Positions 46,601 through 58,804 of a DNA stretch of 64,000 bases are shown here, in pieces; the first letter of the stretch is position 1, and each line of letters opens with the position of its first letter. Source of the DNA: Metopolophium dirhodum (taxonomy: Eukaryota; Arthropoda; Insecta; Hemiptera; Aphididae); assembly GCF_019925205.1 (NCBI RefSeq), contig NC_083562.1, positions 7,936,001 through 8,000,000 of the forward strand. Direction: 5' to 3'. A program made the position numbers and the translations under genes. Under the pieces are notes generated by a model. That model was not told the DNA's origin. It was given only the letters and a program-made list of their open reading frames with translations, and searched no databases.

Positions 46601-46714
46601 AAATTAATAACTTACCATAATTTTGGTATTGACTTCATTTGCGAAATCTATAACATCTAATTGTTGTTCAAGTGAATTAATTTGTTTGTAAAACTTGAAA
46701 CATTCTTTAAACAT
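43624..46714 (-). CDS. ALKBH1: ALKBH1, Fe(II)/2-oxoglutarate nucleic-acid dioxygenase
   Basis: Six exons in phase: 46616-46714, 46429-46543, 46200-46360, 45860-45931, 43961-44157, 43624-43879. They total 900 bp, giving 299 residues plus TGA. ALKBH1 demethylates nucleic acids (known substrates include tRNA and, in mitochondria, mt-tRNA). Sequence signatures: GLIFIKNPF (near 73), WATLGYHHNWD (near 142), AEAGIVNFY (182-190), the metal-binding HTD (His199, Asp201) in SGHTDHSE, LLSISFGLSAIFLIGG, the distal His255 in CYHGVP, and Arg287/Arg293 in RININVR, which bind 2-oxoglutarate. Spacing matches the human protein (His231, Asp233, His287, Arg338, Arg344). It is shorter than the human protein, mainly at the N-terminus and in the loop before the final arginines. 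Intron 4 carries nested transposons. Divergent from the zinc-finger gene. Confidence 0.93.
44333..45377. mobile_element. 1045-bp hAT-like element nested in ALKBH1 intron 4
   Basis: The ends are CATGGGCGTAACTAGG at the left and TTAGTTACGCCGATG at the right. Both are flanked by the exact 8-mer gtagaact (44325-44332 and 45378-45385). It contains a fragment of repeat L at about 44460-45000. No transposase. Confidence 0.8.
44460..45000 (-). repeat. Repeat L fragment inside the hAT element
   Basis: Reverse-orientation modules shared with 29330-30350, for example gttttttttgataaagg, gaactttaaatgcttataaa and ggagccttgtatta. It makes ALKBH1 intron 4 a three-level nest. Confidence 0.6.
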
Positions 46715-47650
46715 TTTAAAACTAAATTAACATATTATATAATATGTTTTAACTTATATATAAATATTCTTTTACTATTTAAATTTACGTTTTTCGTCGT
46801 CAAAAGTCCTAACACCCAAAAGTAAAATAAATTTAGAAAATGAAAATTTTATATTTATTTTGAAATCCTGTCAAGCACAGAATATAACAATAAAAATGTC
46901 AAGTTTCAACAATATCGAAATTATTATCACGGCTGTTGTTATATTATATTGTGTGGTGATAGTATCATCACAAAATATATGAAATTTCATATACTCTGTG
47001 GTATCATCGTCTTATTCTGTGGTATCATAGAACAATCATATAGATAATCTAAGACCGTGGTATGAGCACAGAATTATTATGTGGTATAAGGACAGTCTAT
47101 GGCAATCCCGGGTATTTCAAATAGATAACATGAAGTTAATCAGTAATTTGTGATAACTACTGATAATACGATATTATTTTAAAATTTGGCTCCAAATATT
47201 TCCCAATGGCCATCATTTAATTATTTTAATGTTCTATCTGTGATAATAGTGACTAGCCTAATACACTAAAAATGTGTACTGTTATGTGTACTGTTACAAA
47301 ATTTATTTAATTGTTATTTACTTATATCGTGTAGAAATACCAAGTTTAGAATTGTATTTCATATATTCATATTATTATATTCTTAAAATTCTTAGTTTCT
47401 GACTTTCTGTTCTATTCTCGATATTTAGTGTCAGAAATCAATTCAATGCATGGATGATTACAAAATAATACAAATTATGACTTGGGTAAACAATATGTAT
47501 TATATATATATACACTATATATTGTTTATGTAGGTACTTAATAAGTCATAATTTAGAAGGTTTTTAATTATTTAGTAGAAACAGTAAATACCTACCGGTC
47601 CTACCTATATGTAATTGTATTTATGATTATAATTTTTGGAATGAAGAAGA
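46715..47650. promoter_or_regulatory. Divergent intergenic region between ALKBH1 and the zinc-finger gene
   Basis: The two start codons point away from each other, 936 bp apart. The sequence contains several near-repeats of tgtggtatcat/tgtggtata (46950-47100). No TATA box was confidently assigned. Shared regulation is possible but not shown. Confidence 0.4.
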
Positions 47651-50600
47651 ATGGCTACCAGAACAGAAGATTTTGTTACAATAGCAAGTATTATAAAACG
47701 CGAAATTCAGAAACGCAAGAAACAAAAAAAAACCAAAAGTAAATTTCAATTTCTTTTATCCATTGAGGTTTTTATATGTAGTTGTAATTGTTGGTGCCTG
47801 GTGTCTGCATATTATTCAAATTTTTTCTATATTTGTTCTTTTTCATAATAATGACGATTCTTAGATATTAATAGATAATGGTTCTGAATCAGATCAACAA
47901 TTAGGCAAACTTAGGTTACAAATAGGAATAATATGCAATGACAATAACAAGTATTTCAAGAAAGACTAAATAGGAATAACAATTTAAACAAAAGTCTGTT
48001 GTTTTTGTTGCTATAATGAAATTATTTGATTAATAAAATATTTAATAAGTTTATCTCAATGTTTAGATGAGTTGATAAATTGTATTCTTATATCTAATGC
48101 TTCAGCTGAAGATGAAACAGAACTGATATTGTAAGTATCTTTGACTGTTATTATGAAATAATTTAGTATTTATTTTAAGTATAAAAATACCATCCCAGTT
48201 ATACACTAATAGTTGTTAAGTATAGATTTAGTTAGTATGTCTTTTTACATTGAATACCTGTTTTAATTATTGTTCATTGTTATAATTAATAAAATAAAAT
48301 TACAATGAAGTGCTTAAGCTCATCATATAAGTTTATGTAACATTAAAACTTGTTTTATTATTATTATTATAAAATAAATCAGATATTAAATTATATCTAG
48401 TTTAAATTATTATTCTATTATACTTTAAAAAAACCTTTACATTTTCTCTTAATAATCCTTAAACTTGTAAAACATACTGAAAATATGAATTTTTTACATC
48501 AGATAATTGTATATATGTTTATATTTACAATTTTTTTTTTTTAAATGAAATATACAATCTGTACCCTGGGGGCACAATAAGAATATGGGCTAAAAATATT
48601 ACGTGAACATGAATGGGATTGTTGAAAGAAGCCACACAGTAGTGACACTTACTATTGACTTGACTAACTACTTTTTTAACCGTTCATTTTTTTTTTTTTC
48701 ATTAATTTTTTAGTTGCTTAGGAGATCTCTGCACCATTTTCTTTTTAGTCGTCGATGAGGATTACCAGGAATTTTGTTTGATGCTAATTCACGGATTAAA
48801 GGATTTGTGTGGGTTATGAGATGATCATGAAAACGCTTATAGAAGTATTTTCTTCTTGGACGGTTTTTTGACGGAGATCGGTGTGGATGGTGTGATTTGT
48901 TATGTACAATGGAGTTAGTAATTTTTCTTAATGTAATATTTTGAAACGTTTGGATTTTTTTAAGATTTGAGATTTTGGCATTACCCCATAGTTGGAGGAG
49001 ACTGTAGGTCCATATAGGTTTGAGTAAGGATTTGTACATTAGTAATTTAGTGTTTAAGTTTGTGTGTTTATTATTGATGAGGAGTGTTTTAAGCATGCGT
49101 GACCGGGAATTCAGTTGCAGCCGTTTAGTTTTAATATGGTGTACCCAAGTTAGACGGCGATCGAATGTTATTCCAAGACATTCGACCGTAGGGGTTGAGA
49201 GAATTTGGATATCATAGAGAGTTACAGCCGGACATTGGGCTTGTTTGAGAGTGAAAGTTGTATGAATTGATTTGGTTTGGTTGACTTTAAACCGCCATTT
49301 CCTCCATTTGAGAGATGATATTGAAGATAAGTGGAAGCTAGAACAGGGTCTGTGCTAGTTGATATTATTGCTTTGTCATCTGCATAGTCCGCCACTAAGG
49401 TATTAGGCATAGTAGATTGGTCTGAAGTATAAATATTGAACATAATTGGGGAGAGCATTCCTCCTTGTGGGACGCCAGCTCTAATACCTGCTATATTAGA
49501 ATATGCAGAACCATGACAGATTTGAAAGTAACGGTCTTCAAGATAAGATTTAATGAGAATGTAATAAGTTGGGGGTATACATTTCTTAAGTTTAAAAAGC
49601 AGCCCTTCGTGCCATACTCTATTGAAAGCTTGTGAGATGTCAAGGAATGCGCATGTGCAAAATAACTTCTTTTCAAACGCAAAAGTAATCACATCAACAA
49701 CCCTGTGAACTTGATGAATGGTAGAATGCTTGGCGCGAAAACCAAACTGGTTGTCTGGTAATATATTATTTGCATTGTTAAAGGGAAGAATGCGTTTGAG
49801 TAAGAGTCTTTCTAAAACTTTGGATAAAAAGGGGAGCAAGCTAATCGGTCTGTAAGAAGATGAGTCGAGGGGTTTGACTGGCTTTGGAATTAGTATAATT
49901 GTAGAAAACTTCCAAAGAAGTGGAAAATAGGAGTCTCAGAATCGCGTTGAATATGTGGGTTCGTAGAATAATAGCACGTTTTGGTAAACATCTGGCCACT
50001 TCGGCTGTGATAAAATCAAAACCCAGAGATTTTTTGAGTTGGTATTTTTGAATCGTGAATTAATCATTTGGTGTGAAGTTTTTCTCTGGATGGGTAAGTG
50101 GGAGTGGTGAGTCGAGGAACGCTTGGACAGTGACTATTTACTTAAATACAATTATTGCACTATTTTCTCTGACAAATTATTTTAATTCAGTCACATATTT
50201 TTTTATTTATTTATTCAGCCAAAACAATTGCAGTTAATATTTCCGTCATTTTTAGATTAAAAATATTTTTTCCTATACTATGAATTACTTACAACTCGAT
50301 AAATGAACAAGTATGAATTTTATAAGATCAATAATACAATACGCTTAATGAAATGTAGACTGAATATTCTCAAATTCAAAAATTAATTTTTCTACAAATC
50401 TGTTATGGATAAGTCTTTAACATTTTCCTACCCTGTACAATAAGTGTTGTCTTTATGCATCTTTAAATTAATTAATAATATTATTTTTACGGTATATACT
50501 TAAATCTACAAATTGTCTCCGATGATCAGGTAGTTCATAATTATAAATAAGTTGCATTACATAGTGGTTCATAAATTTCACTAGAATATACCTACCTAAC

Positions 50601-53600
50601 TAATTATAAAAATTTAAATTATATTAACATATATTTATTATAAAAATAAATATAATATAATAATGATAAACATTAGGAATAATTATTCTATTTTATTAAA
50701 GTACTGAGGTTTTATTGTGCCAATGTAATTTTGTACACAAAAATACACTATATGGGAATAATGTTCCTGTTCTGTAAAATCAACCAACTTTGGTTATTTT
50801 TTTTTGAAACTTATAGAGGATAATATTCTATTAACTTTCTCTATCAACCCCCTTCCTTAAATAGGTATAGGGTAGTAGATTAGTAGAAAAATATTATAAT
50901 TAAGGTGAAAACTAAAATATAAAATTTAATTTTCAAAATAGAATTTTAGAAAATTTGAAAAACTGGCACCGGGCCCTCTAACATACTATTTTTTAGATAT
51001 TTAGAACTATATACTTACATTATACAATTTAAAAATATTGTTCTTATATATCCTACTTAGTATTATATACATTTAGTATTTTACAAATAATATATAACTG
51101 TTAAAAGTTAAAATATAATTAGTCAATAAAAAACACATTTGGTTATACTGTAATGGGTATAATTTAAATTATAAATTTATATATCTAAACATTATAATAT
51201 TTCTACTAAAAATTTGAATTGTTAATGAACCACTTATATATTTATTACTTAGCCATTCACAATAAAAATATATGGTATGTTGAAAGACAACTTTTATAAT
51301 ATTATACTCTAATCGTTTATTATAACCGTATTTTATTGTAATGTTTATAATAGATCAAAAAAAAAAAAGAAAAAAAAAAAAGAAGGCAAAAAAAAGGTTT
51401 GTTATCTTCAAAAAAAAAAAATTCATATTTCAAACTAATACTATCTTCATCAGGTACAAAATAATAAAAAATTAAAAAACGATAAATCTATATTGACGAT
51501 ACAAAAGCATTGTACTGAGACCTGTGATGACAACGACAAGCATTTGATTAAAAACAAAACAGGGTATTCTAATTTAAGCAAAGGTCCGTTTTTTTTTTAC
51601 TATGATGTTATTATTTCATTATTTTCATTTATAGTGTTGGTTTCTATTTTTAGATGAATTCACAAAAAAGATTCCTATTGCCAATACTTCAGAAGGCGAC
51701 TCTTTGTAAGTATCATTAAAGGTTTAAATTACTATACACAATCATATTTTATTTATTGTACATTAAGTAAGAAGTTACTTAATTAATTTGGTGCATTATT
51801 CACATTAAAACATTTTTGTTGTTGTGTATTATCTGATTTTAATCTTGTGACTGTTCTTTACACGTTTAAATAAAATTCTACTGAAATTTACAAACAAATA
51901 ATGTATGTATTAATATGCAAATGTAAGTTAAAATATTTTTTTATACGTAGTATTGTATTTTATTGTTGTGCTCTTTGTAGATTTAAAAAAAAAAAGAAGA
52001 AAAAGAAGCGAGATAAAATAATGGTTTGTTTTGACAGTAAAATAAAATAATATTAGGTACCTTTAAGACTGTTATGTTGTCTTTAGGTGCCAAATGTTAA
52101 TAATTTCGAAAACGATATAGCTACATTGAGAGTAGAGAAGTTTTATACTGAGACCTGTGATGGCAATTACAAACATTTGATTAAAGACAAAACAGGGTAT
52201 TCAAATTTAAGCAAAGGTCCGATTTTTTTTCTATGATGTTATTATTTTATTATTATTTTATGTGTTGGTTTCTATTTTTAGATGAATTCCCAAGAAATAT
52301 TCCTATTGCTAATACTTCAGAAGGCACCTCTTTGTAAGTATCATTAAAGTTTAAATTACTTTATACAATCATATTTGTATTTATTGTACATATATTAAAA
52401 TATTGTTCATACGTGGTATTGTATTTTATTGTTGTGCTCTTTGTAGATTTAAAAAAAAGAAGAAGAAAAAGAAGCGAGATAAAATAATGGTTTGTTTTGA
52501 TATTAAATTTAAAAAACATTGATACTTATAAGATTTTTATGTTGTCTTTAGGTACAAAAAGATAAATATTTGAAAAAGGATAAAAGTACATTGAAAGTAG
52601 AACAATTGTATAATGATACCTGTGATGACAATGACAAGCATTTGTATAAAGACGAAACAATGGACTATAATTTCAACAAAGGTCTGGGTTTTTTGTTACG
52701 ATGATGTTTATGATCTATATTTTTATTTGAATATTATTTAATATAATTGTTTTATTTTCAGATGAATTGATAAGAAGGATTTCCATTGCTAATGCTTCAG
52801 AAGATGTCTTGTTGTAAGTACCTATCAATGAATGATTAAATTGATTTATACAATCATATTTTATTTTTATTGTGCATTTAATGATAAGTTACATAATTAA
52901 TTTTGTGCTTTATTTACATTAAACATTTTTTTATTGGTGTGTCTTCTCTGATTTTAATCTTGCGGCTTCTCTTGAGCACATTTTAATTAATTTTTAATAA
53001 ATTTATAAATATAAAATGCATGTATATGGTTCCTGTTTATTAAAATATTGTTCATACGTGGTATTGTATTTTATTATTATGCACATTGTAGATTTAAAAA
53101 AAAGAAGAAGAAAAAGAAGCGAGATAAAATTATGGTTTGTTTTGATATTAAATTTAAAAAACATTGATACTTATTACCTATAAGATTTTTATGTTGTCTT
53201 TAGGTACAAAAAGATATATATTTGAAAAACGATAAAAGTTCATTGAAAGTAGAACAATTGTATAATGATACCTGTGATGACAATGTCCAGTATTTAAATA
53301 AAATCAATTTAAGTGCTTCCAATTTAAAAAAAGGTGCGTAATTTTTGTAACCATGATGTATAATTGTATTAATATTTAATATGTTTATTAACATATTTAG
53401 ACAATTCAACAATAAGTATTCAAATTGCAAATGCTTCAGAACATGATGAAGAATTGACATTGTAAGTATCTAAAAAAGTTAATTACTTATTAGTATTTAG
53501 TATCATTATTATTTAGTTTATGATTTATATAATATATAATATTTATTGTAGACATTAAACATTTTTTTTTTCAATTTATACATTGGGCTCTCATTGATCT

Positions 53601-56600
53601 AAACTTAGGTGTTAATTTATCATAAACAACACATTTTTGAATATATCATTTTCAGTTCAAAATTTAGTCATTTGCTCCAATTGTAAAAAATAATTTACGC
53701 CTTGGGGAATATGGGAAATAGAACTGCATGAACTTTTTAGATTTTGAGCAAAGAATCTATATTTGCTTTTAATTAAATATTAGTTAATAATTGCATGTTT
53801 ATGATTTTAGTTCATTGTTTAGTGAATAATTGTCTTTTTGGTTTAGGTTTTTAAGTCCATTAAAAAAGTCCAAGTTAAAGAAGAAAAAATCTAAGGTATT
53901 TATTGTTTTATTTTTAATTATTTATACTTTTTTGTAATTTATTTGAATTATAAGTAATATATGTCAAATGCTGATAGAGGCAGATTTTGAAAGCTATTGG
54001 TCATCTATAGGGCAGAGGACTTTAAGCATTTGTATATTTTTTTTTGCACAGTCACAAAAATAGCTGTGTACGACACAAATACGTTTATGCTTAAATCATT
54101 TTATTAATAATTTTTGGTCGAAGTTTTTATTTATTTATTTTCACAACCAAAATAATGTTGATCTCAATATTAATATGGTCATGGCTGTTCCCAGACACAT
54201 GTTTTTCCTAGAAACACGCCTCGAGACTAAACATTTGATTATTTGAAACTGAAATATTTTGTCAATTATTTTTTAGAAGTTGAAAGCCAATTGTATTCCA
54301 TCCCATATGCTCATTGTAAATTATTACAGATTGTATATATTCAAATGAATGTTAAAAAAAAAAGAAGTTGAAATAATTTATACATTAATTTGAAGAAGTA
54401 TTTGAAAACCCATAAATTAAAATATATTCATTAAAATTATAGGTATTTACAGAAAAAATGCTTATTTTGTATTCAAAAATATTAATTTTAAAATGCATAT
54501 TTTAAATGTATATTTTATACATTTAAGTGCATATTTAGTGATTTTTTTGAGTTACAGGTCCTCTGCCCTGGATTTGTTTATATAAAAGAAATAAACATGC
54601 TGAGCTTTATATTTGTATTCCTAAAAATTTAATTTTAGATGGCAATAAAAGAAGATACTGAGTTGTCAAAATATGAATCTATACAAAGAAATATTAAAAA
54701 TATGGAAGACCTGAAAAAATATATATCTGAAGAGCAGTCAAATGAGATTCACAATGGTAAAATTTGCATCTTACAAATATCTTCTGAAATAAATGTTTTA
54801 GAAACTTCTATTACTGCCTATTAACACAACAAAATTCCCATAAGATATTAACCGATTTTGGAATAATTTATTATTTTAAATATTTAGTAGTATATCAATG
54901 CTCAAATTGTATTATATTATGCTGTCTACAAAAATTAGATTTGAGTAAAAAGTTTTGTTTAACACATATTAAAAGTATTAAGTAATTAACATATTCAATA
55001 GGACCTCACTTATCAAAATTATATAGGGTTTGACTAAAAATTGAAACAATATAGTATGAATGCATAAATGTATCTATATCTATTTAATTTATAATTTGTA
55101 AATGTTTTTAGTGTTATTTTATTCCATATATATTCTGGCTATCAAAATCATGTTGAGTATTTTGTATTAACAAATGGAAAAATGAAAACAAAGTGTATCT
55201 ATTAAATTCTTATGTATGTTTTAATTTTGAGGATATATATTAATAAATTGTATTTGTTTTCTGACACATAATATTTCAATATTAGTTTTATTTTTATAAT
55301 AGTAATTTTTTTTTTCTTTTTGAATATGAAGCCCAGCAACTATGGCCATTAGCTGTTTGTTTTTGTTTGTAGGGGTGGAAATTGTATGTTTGTAAACACG
55401 AGTGTTTTTGGTTTAGCAGATTTTTTATTGGGCACCCGTAGGTATTTACCATGCCCGGGTGGGGGATGGCTGCACTTCTCTCCGAACACCATAACTTGCC
55501 TGAAGAAAAATTCCACCCGCCGGTGTGCGTCGCAACCAACGCCTTAACCTTAGATAGTAAATTTGTGTTATCACTATCATTGCGTATGATACATAAACCT
55601 ATTGAGTATTTCTTCAAAACTAATTTGTAAAATGTAGGACAACTGTTGAAAATATTTTTAACCCCGTCATAACGACGCATGGATTTAGATGTCTCATTTA
55701 CGTGCATGGGATAAAAATTTACCCCTCGGAAATATATAGATATACAAAGAGAGTTAACATTATACAGAGTGATTATAAAAACATTTTTTTTTTTTTTTTT
55801 TAACAATATTTTGCATAATTGTAATATTTGAGGCTATTGAGGTGATCAAATATCCACATACCATATTATATATTTTATAAACATTTTTAAAATGTCTGGG
55901 GTAATTATTTACCCCGTGCGCCGTTCGACGGGTTAACTGTCTTGGTTGGATATTATAAACTATTTGTCTACTTATACTATCTTATTAATTTTATAAATCA
56001 CTTATAAGAGAGAAATAGATAGACTAATGGTAAACAATAAAGTATAGATATTTATTCTAAAATATTTAATTTAATTTATATTATAAATAATTGTATTGTG
56101 TTGAGTTAAAAATGTTGTCTTATATTATACCTTTATTTTAATTAAATAGATCCTGCCATGATTAACACTCCTTATAATTCGAGAATTTCAAAAGTCCAAA
56201 AAGAGGAGTACCCTGATTTGTGAGTATGAGAATAAGTAAAATTAGCTCATCATTTTTGTTTATAATAATTTGTGTAAATATAAACAAAATATTCTTTGTG
56301 TGTATGATAAATTTGTAATTCTTTTTATAACAAAATTGTATTGAAGTGAAAAATATAATTATTCTATTCTTCTGTAGATTTCAAAAATTATTCAAGAACA
56401 AAAAGAAAGATAAGAAAAAATCTTTTAAGGTTGGTATTAGTTTTTTAATAGTTTATTATTTTTTTTTTTTTCATCTAAGATATTTAATTAAATTTGATGT
56501 TCATTAATCATTATAGTCTATAGAAGTAGTGAAGTATCTGTTAAAGAGTGATACGGTGGAAAGGGAACATTTTTAAATTACGAGGCTCAACAATTTTTAA

Positions 56601-58698
56601 TAGAAAACAATAGTATTGTGGCAACCCTCCATTCTTCCCAGAAATCCATAGAATGGTTATTTGTCATCTAAATTCAAAATGTTGTCAATATTAAATATTA
56701 ATTATAGTAGGGTCCTACATTAAACCCATAAATATTTTATAAATGTATCAATCATTAATATTTAGTACTTACAACCCATTACTTTTAGATTTTAATAAAA
56801 TGTATAAATGTATAGTTACTTAGGTTAAGATGACTTTATTATAAAATCACTACATTCAACTATACATCTTAATCGATTCTGAGCAAATTTGATATGGTTT
56901 TGCATAGGCGCAACTAGGAGGTTGCTTGTAGGTGCTTTAGCAATCACAATCTTTAATTCAGCCACTGTTATAGAACACTAAAAAATAATGTAATAAAAGA
57001 ACGATTTCTTTATTTTATGTATAATTTTTTTTTATGACGTTTTTACTAAAAAAAAAACAGTTCAAAAAGAGTGTTTCCTAACATAATTAATTTATTTCAA
57101 ATTTCAGTTATAATTCCAATAAGTTCGGTTTTCTGTAACATGTAAACATATTTTTTTTAGTATGCAACACATTAAAAATTGGTTGAGGTCTGAGGAAAAG
57201 TATGTTACAGCAATGGTTAACTGAATTGTCCATTTTAAATATTAAGTATTTCAAATAATGTAAAAACAGAATCAGTGTTGGATTACATACAGCACAAAAA
57301 CAAAGAAAATAGGTTAACAATTATATATTATATTATTATTATTCCTTTGTAGTTTTGTAATGGTATTTTTTTTTATACCTGTTATCCCCCTTTTAGAATA
57401 TCTAATTATTATTTTGAATTAATGTTTTATAGGCCGATAAGAAATATTCGAAAAACGATTCCCTTCAATCAGTAGACATGTATATGGAGACATATTATGA
57501 TAGTAATAATTCTATTGACGATGACGGCGAAAAGAAATTGGAATTGTTTGATTCTTTGGACGATCACACGTTGGAATATCGAACTATGACCGACACAGGT
57601 ATGTATTATGGCCAATATTGTAATCAAACATTTAACAACGCCAACGGTCTACACAGTCACGAAAATGTTCTCACTGGAAACACTCCTCTTCAGTGCGATG
57701 TTTGTTTTAAAACGGTTAGTTGTAAATCTAAATTGCATATGCATAAAAGAACGCACACTGGGGAGAAACCATATGCTTGCAACGTTTGTGCAAATTCATT
57801 TTCAAGGAAAGAAACTCTGGTTGTACATAAAAGAACGCACACCGGGGAGAAACCATATGCTTGCAATATTTGTGGCAAGTCATTTATGGCGCAAAGAAAT
57901 TTGGTTAGACATAAAAGAACGCACACCGGGGAGAAACCATATGCTTGCAATGTTTGTGGCCAGTCATTTTTGGAGCAAGGAAGTTTGGTTAGACATAAAA
58001 GAACGCACACCGGGGAGAAACCATATGCTTGCAACGTTTGTGCAAATTCATTTTCGCAGCAAGCACATTTGATTTCACATAAAAGAACGCACACTGGGGA
58101 AAAACCATATGCGTGTGACGTTTGTGCAAATTCATTTTCAAGGAAAGAACATCTGGTTGTACATAAAAGAACGCACACCGGGGAGAAACCATATGCTTGC
58201 AATATTTGTGGCAAGTCATTTATGGCGCAAAGAAATTTGGTTAGACATAAAGGAACGCACACCGGGGAGAAACCATATGCTTGCAATGTTTGTGGCCAAT
58301 CATTTTTGGAGCAAGGAAGTTTGGTTAGACATAAAAGAACGCACACCGGGGAGAAACCATATGCTTGCAACGTTTGTGCAAATTCATTTTCGCGGCAAGC
58401 ACATTTGATTTCACATAAAAGAACGCACACTGGGGAAAAACCATATGCGTGTGACGTTTGTGGGAATTCATTTTCGCACAAAGACACTCTGGTTATACAT
58501 AAAAGAACGCACACCGGGGAGAAACCATATGCTTGCAACGTTTGTGGCCGACTTTTTTCTGCTAAATCAGCTTTAGTTGTACATTGTAGAATACACACAG
58601 GTGAAAGACCATACGAGTGCGGCTATTGTGAAAAAAAGTTCACAGCAGGCGGTGAACGTACAAGACATATACGAAGAGTTCATAACAAATGTTTTTAA
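47651..58698 (+). CDS. C2H2 zinc-finger protein with exon-triplet repeats (19 exons)
   Basis: Exons: 47651-47738, 48067-48130, 51354-51396, 51454-51583, 51654-51705, 51981-52023, 52087-52216, 52282-52333, 52447-52489, 52552-52681, 52762-52813, 53092-53134, 53204-53333, 53401-53461, 53847-53895, 54639-54756, 56150-56219, 56378-56429, 57433-58698. They total 2616 bp, 871 residues, no stops, all phases agreeing. After MATRTEDFV the first about 450 residues are six rounds of three exon types: A (phase 1 to 2, IANTSEG-like), B (2 to 0, Lys/Arg-rich such as KKKKKRDKIM, a likely nuclear signal) and C (0 to 1, acidic/polar, TCDDNDKH-like). The last exon holds a degenerate finger and twelve C2H2 fingers joined by TGEKPYAC linkers. 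Probably a nuclear DNA-binding protein; targets unknown. A shorter isoform starting at 57478 is conceivable. Confidence 0.82.
47874..47985 (+). pseudogene. Degenerate C-type exon in intron 1 of the zinc-finger gene
   Basis: After an acceptor-like attaatag the sequence carries tgcaatgacaataacaagta, then aagaaagac and aatttaaacaaaag, aligning with type C exons further downstream. It contains in-frame TAA codons and would break the protein, so it is left out of the model. It suggests that the triplet array once extended further 5'. Confidence 0.5.
48529..50134 (-). mobile_element. 5'-truncated Jockey-like LINE in an intron of the zinc-finger gene
   Basis: It is flanked by tatttac (48522-48528 and 50135-50141). 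The T-run at its left end is the poly-A tail of a minus-strand element. The reverse transcriptase is in 48710-50050: SSYRPISLLPFLSKVLERLL, QFGFRAKHSTIHQV, FLDISQAFNRVWHEGLL, AGVPQGGMLSPIMFNIY and the catalytic YADD (VADYADDKAII), then the C-terminal region (KPIWTYSLLQLWGNAK). Frame changes near 49320 and 49930 mark it as non-functional. No endonuclease region or ORF1 remains. Confidence 0.85.
50142..51353 (+). other. AT-rich intron sequence of the zinc-finger gene
   Basis: This is the remainder of the 3.2-kb intron between the first A exon and the first B exon. Nothing coding recognised. Confidence 0.45.
54009..54571. mobile_element. About 560-bp MITE in an intron of the zinc-finger gene
   Basis: The left end agggcagaggactttaagc and the right end gttacaggtcctctgccct are partial inverted repeats (agggcagagga exact). 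The outer flanks do not show a clear duplication. A/T-rich interior with words like tttaaaatgcatattttaaatg. Confidence 0.5.
55300..55805 (-). mobile_element. Probable retro-derived insertion with T-runs
   Basis: A segment richer in C and G than its surroundings (cccgggtgggggatggctgc near 55455) lies between T-runs at 55306 and 55784. On the minus strand it would end in a poly-A tail near 55306. The 170-residue frame in it looks like chance. It may be a SINE or the 3' end of a LINE; no RNA polymerase III boxes were confirmed. Confidence 0.35.
56430..57432 (+). other. Last intron of the zinc-finger gene
   Basis: A 1-kb AT-rich intron before the finger-encoding exon. It contains a small repeat-L-like word (ttgattctgagcaaatt near 56873) and nothing else recognised. 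Confidence 0.4.
57772..58443 (+). repeat. Duplicated block of four zinc fingers (2 x 336 bp)
   Basis: Bases 57772-58107 (fingers 2-5) and 58108-58443 (fingers 6-9) align without gaps. I count about eight substitutions by eye, so roughly 97-98 % identity. The helix-region residues are SRKETLVVH/SRKEHLVVH, MAQRNLVRH twice, LEQGSLVRH twice, and SQQAHLISH/SRQAHLISH. The block is a recent tandem duplication or is kept similar by conversion. Confidence 0.9.
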
Positions 58699-58798
58699 AC
58701 TCTTTATGAACGTTTGAATTCGTCTGCTTGGGCTTTCGGAACGAACAAGAAACAAAACCATATATAGTTCTCACTCTCAACGACGATTGTCCGTTGTG

Positions 58799-58804
58799 AA
58801 TAAA
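58799..58804 (+). terminator. Polyadenylation signal of the zinc-finger gene
   Basis: AATAAA occurs 101 bases after the TAA stop and is followed by ttgtat/tgtctga sequence. It is the nearest canonical signal downstream of the finger exon. Confidence 0.6.

Noticed and set aside
51354..51396. A-rich run first taken for a simple repeat or a poly-A tail
   Set aside because: It aligns with the B-type exons, is 43 bp long like them, has AG/GT borders and the correct phase, so it is kept as an exon.
55294..55806. Minus-strand 170-codon frame
   Set aside because: It starts in a T-run and ends in another, has no recognisable domain, and lies in an intron of the zinc-finger gene within a probable retro-insertion.
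57690..58598. Open frame of 302 codons on the minus strand across the zinc-finger exon
   Set aside because: It is the antisense of the repeated finger-coding units; the lack of stops follows from the 84-bp periodicity, and the sense frame has all the C2H2 residues.
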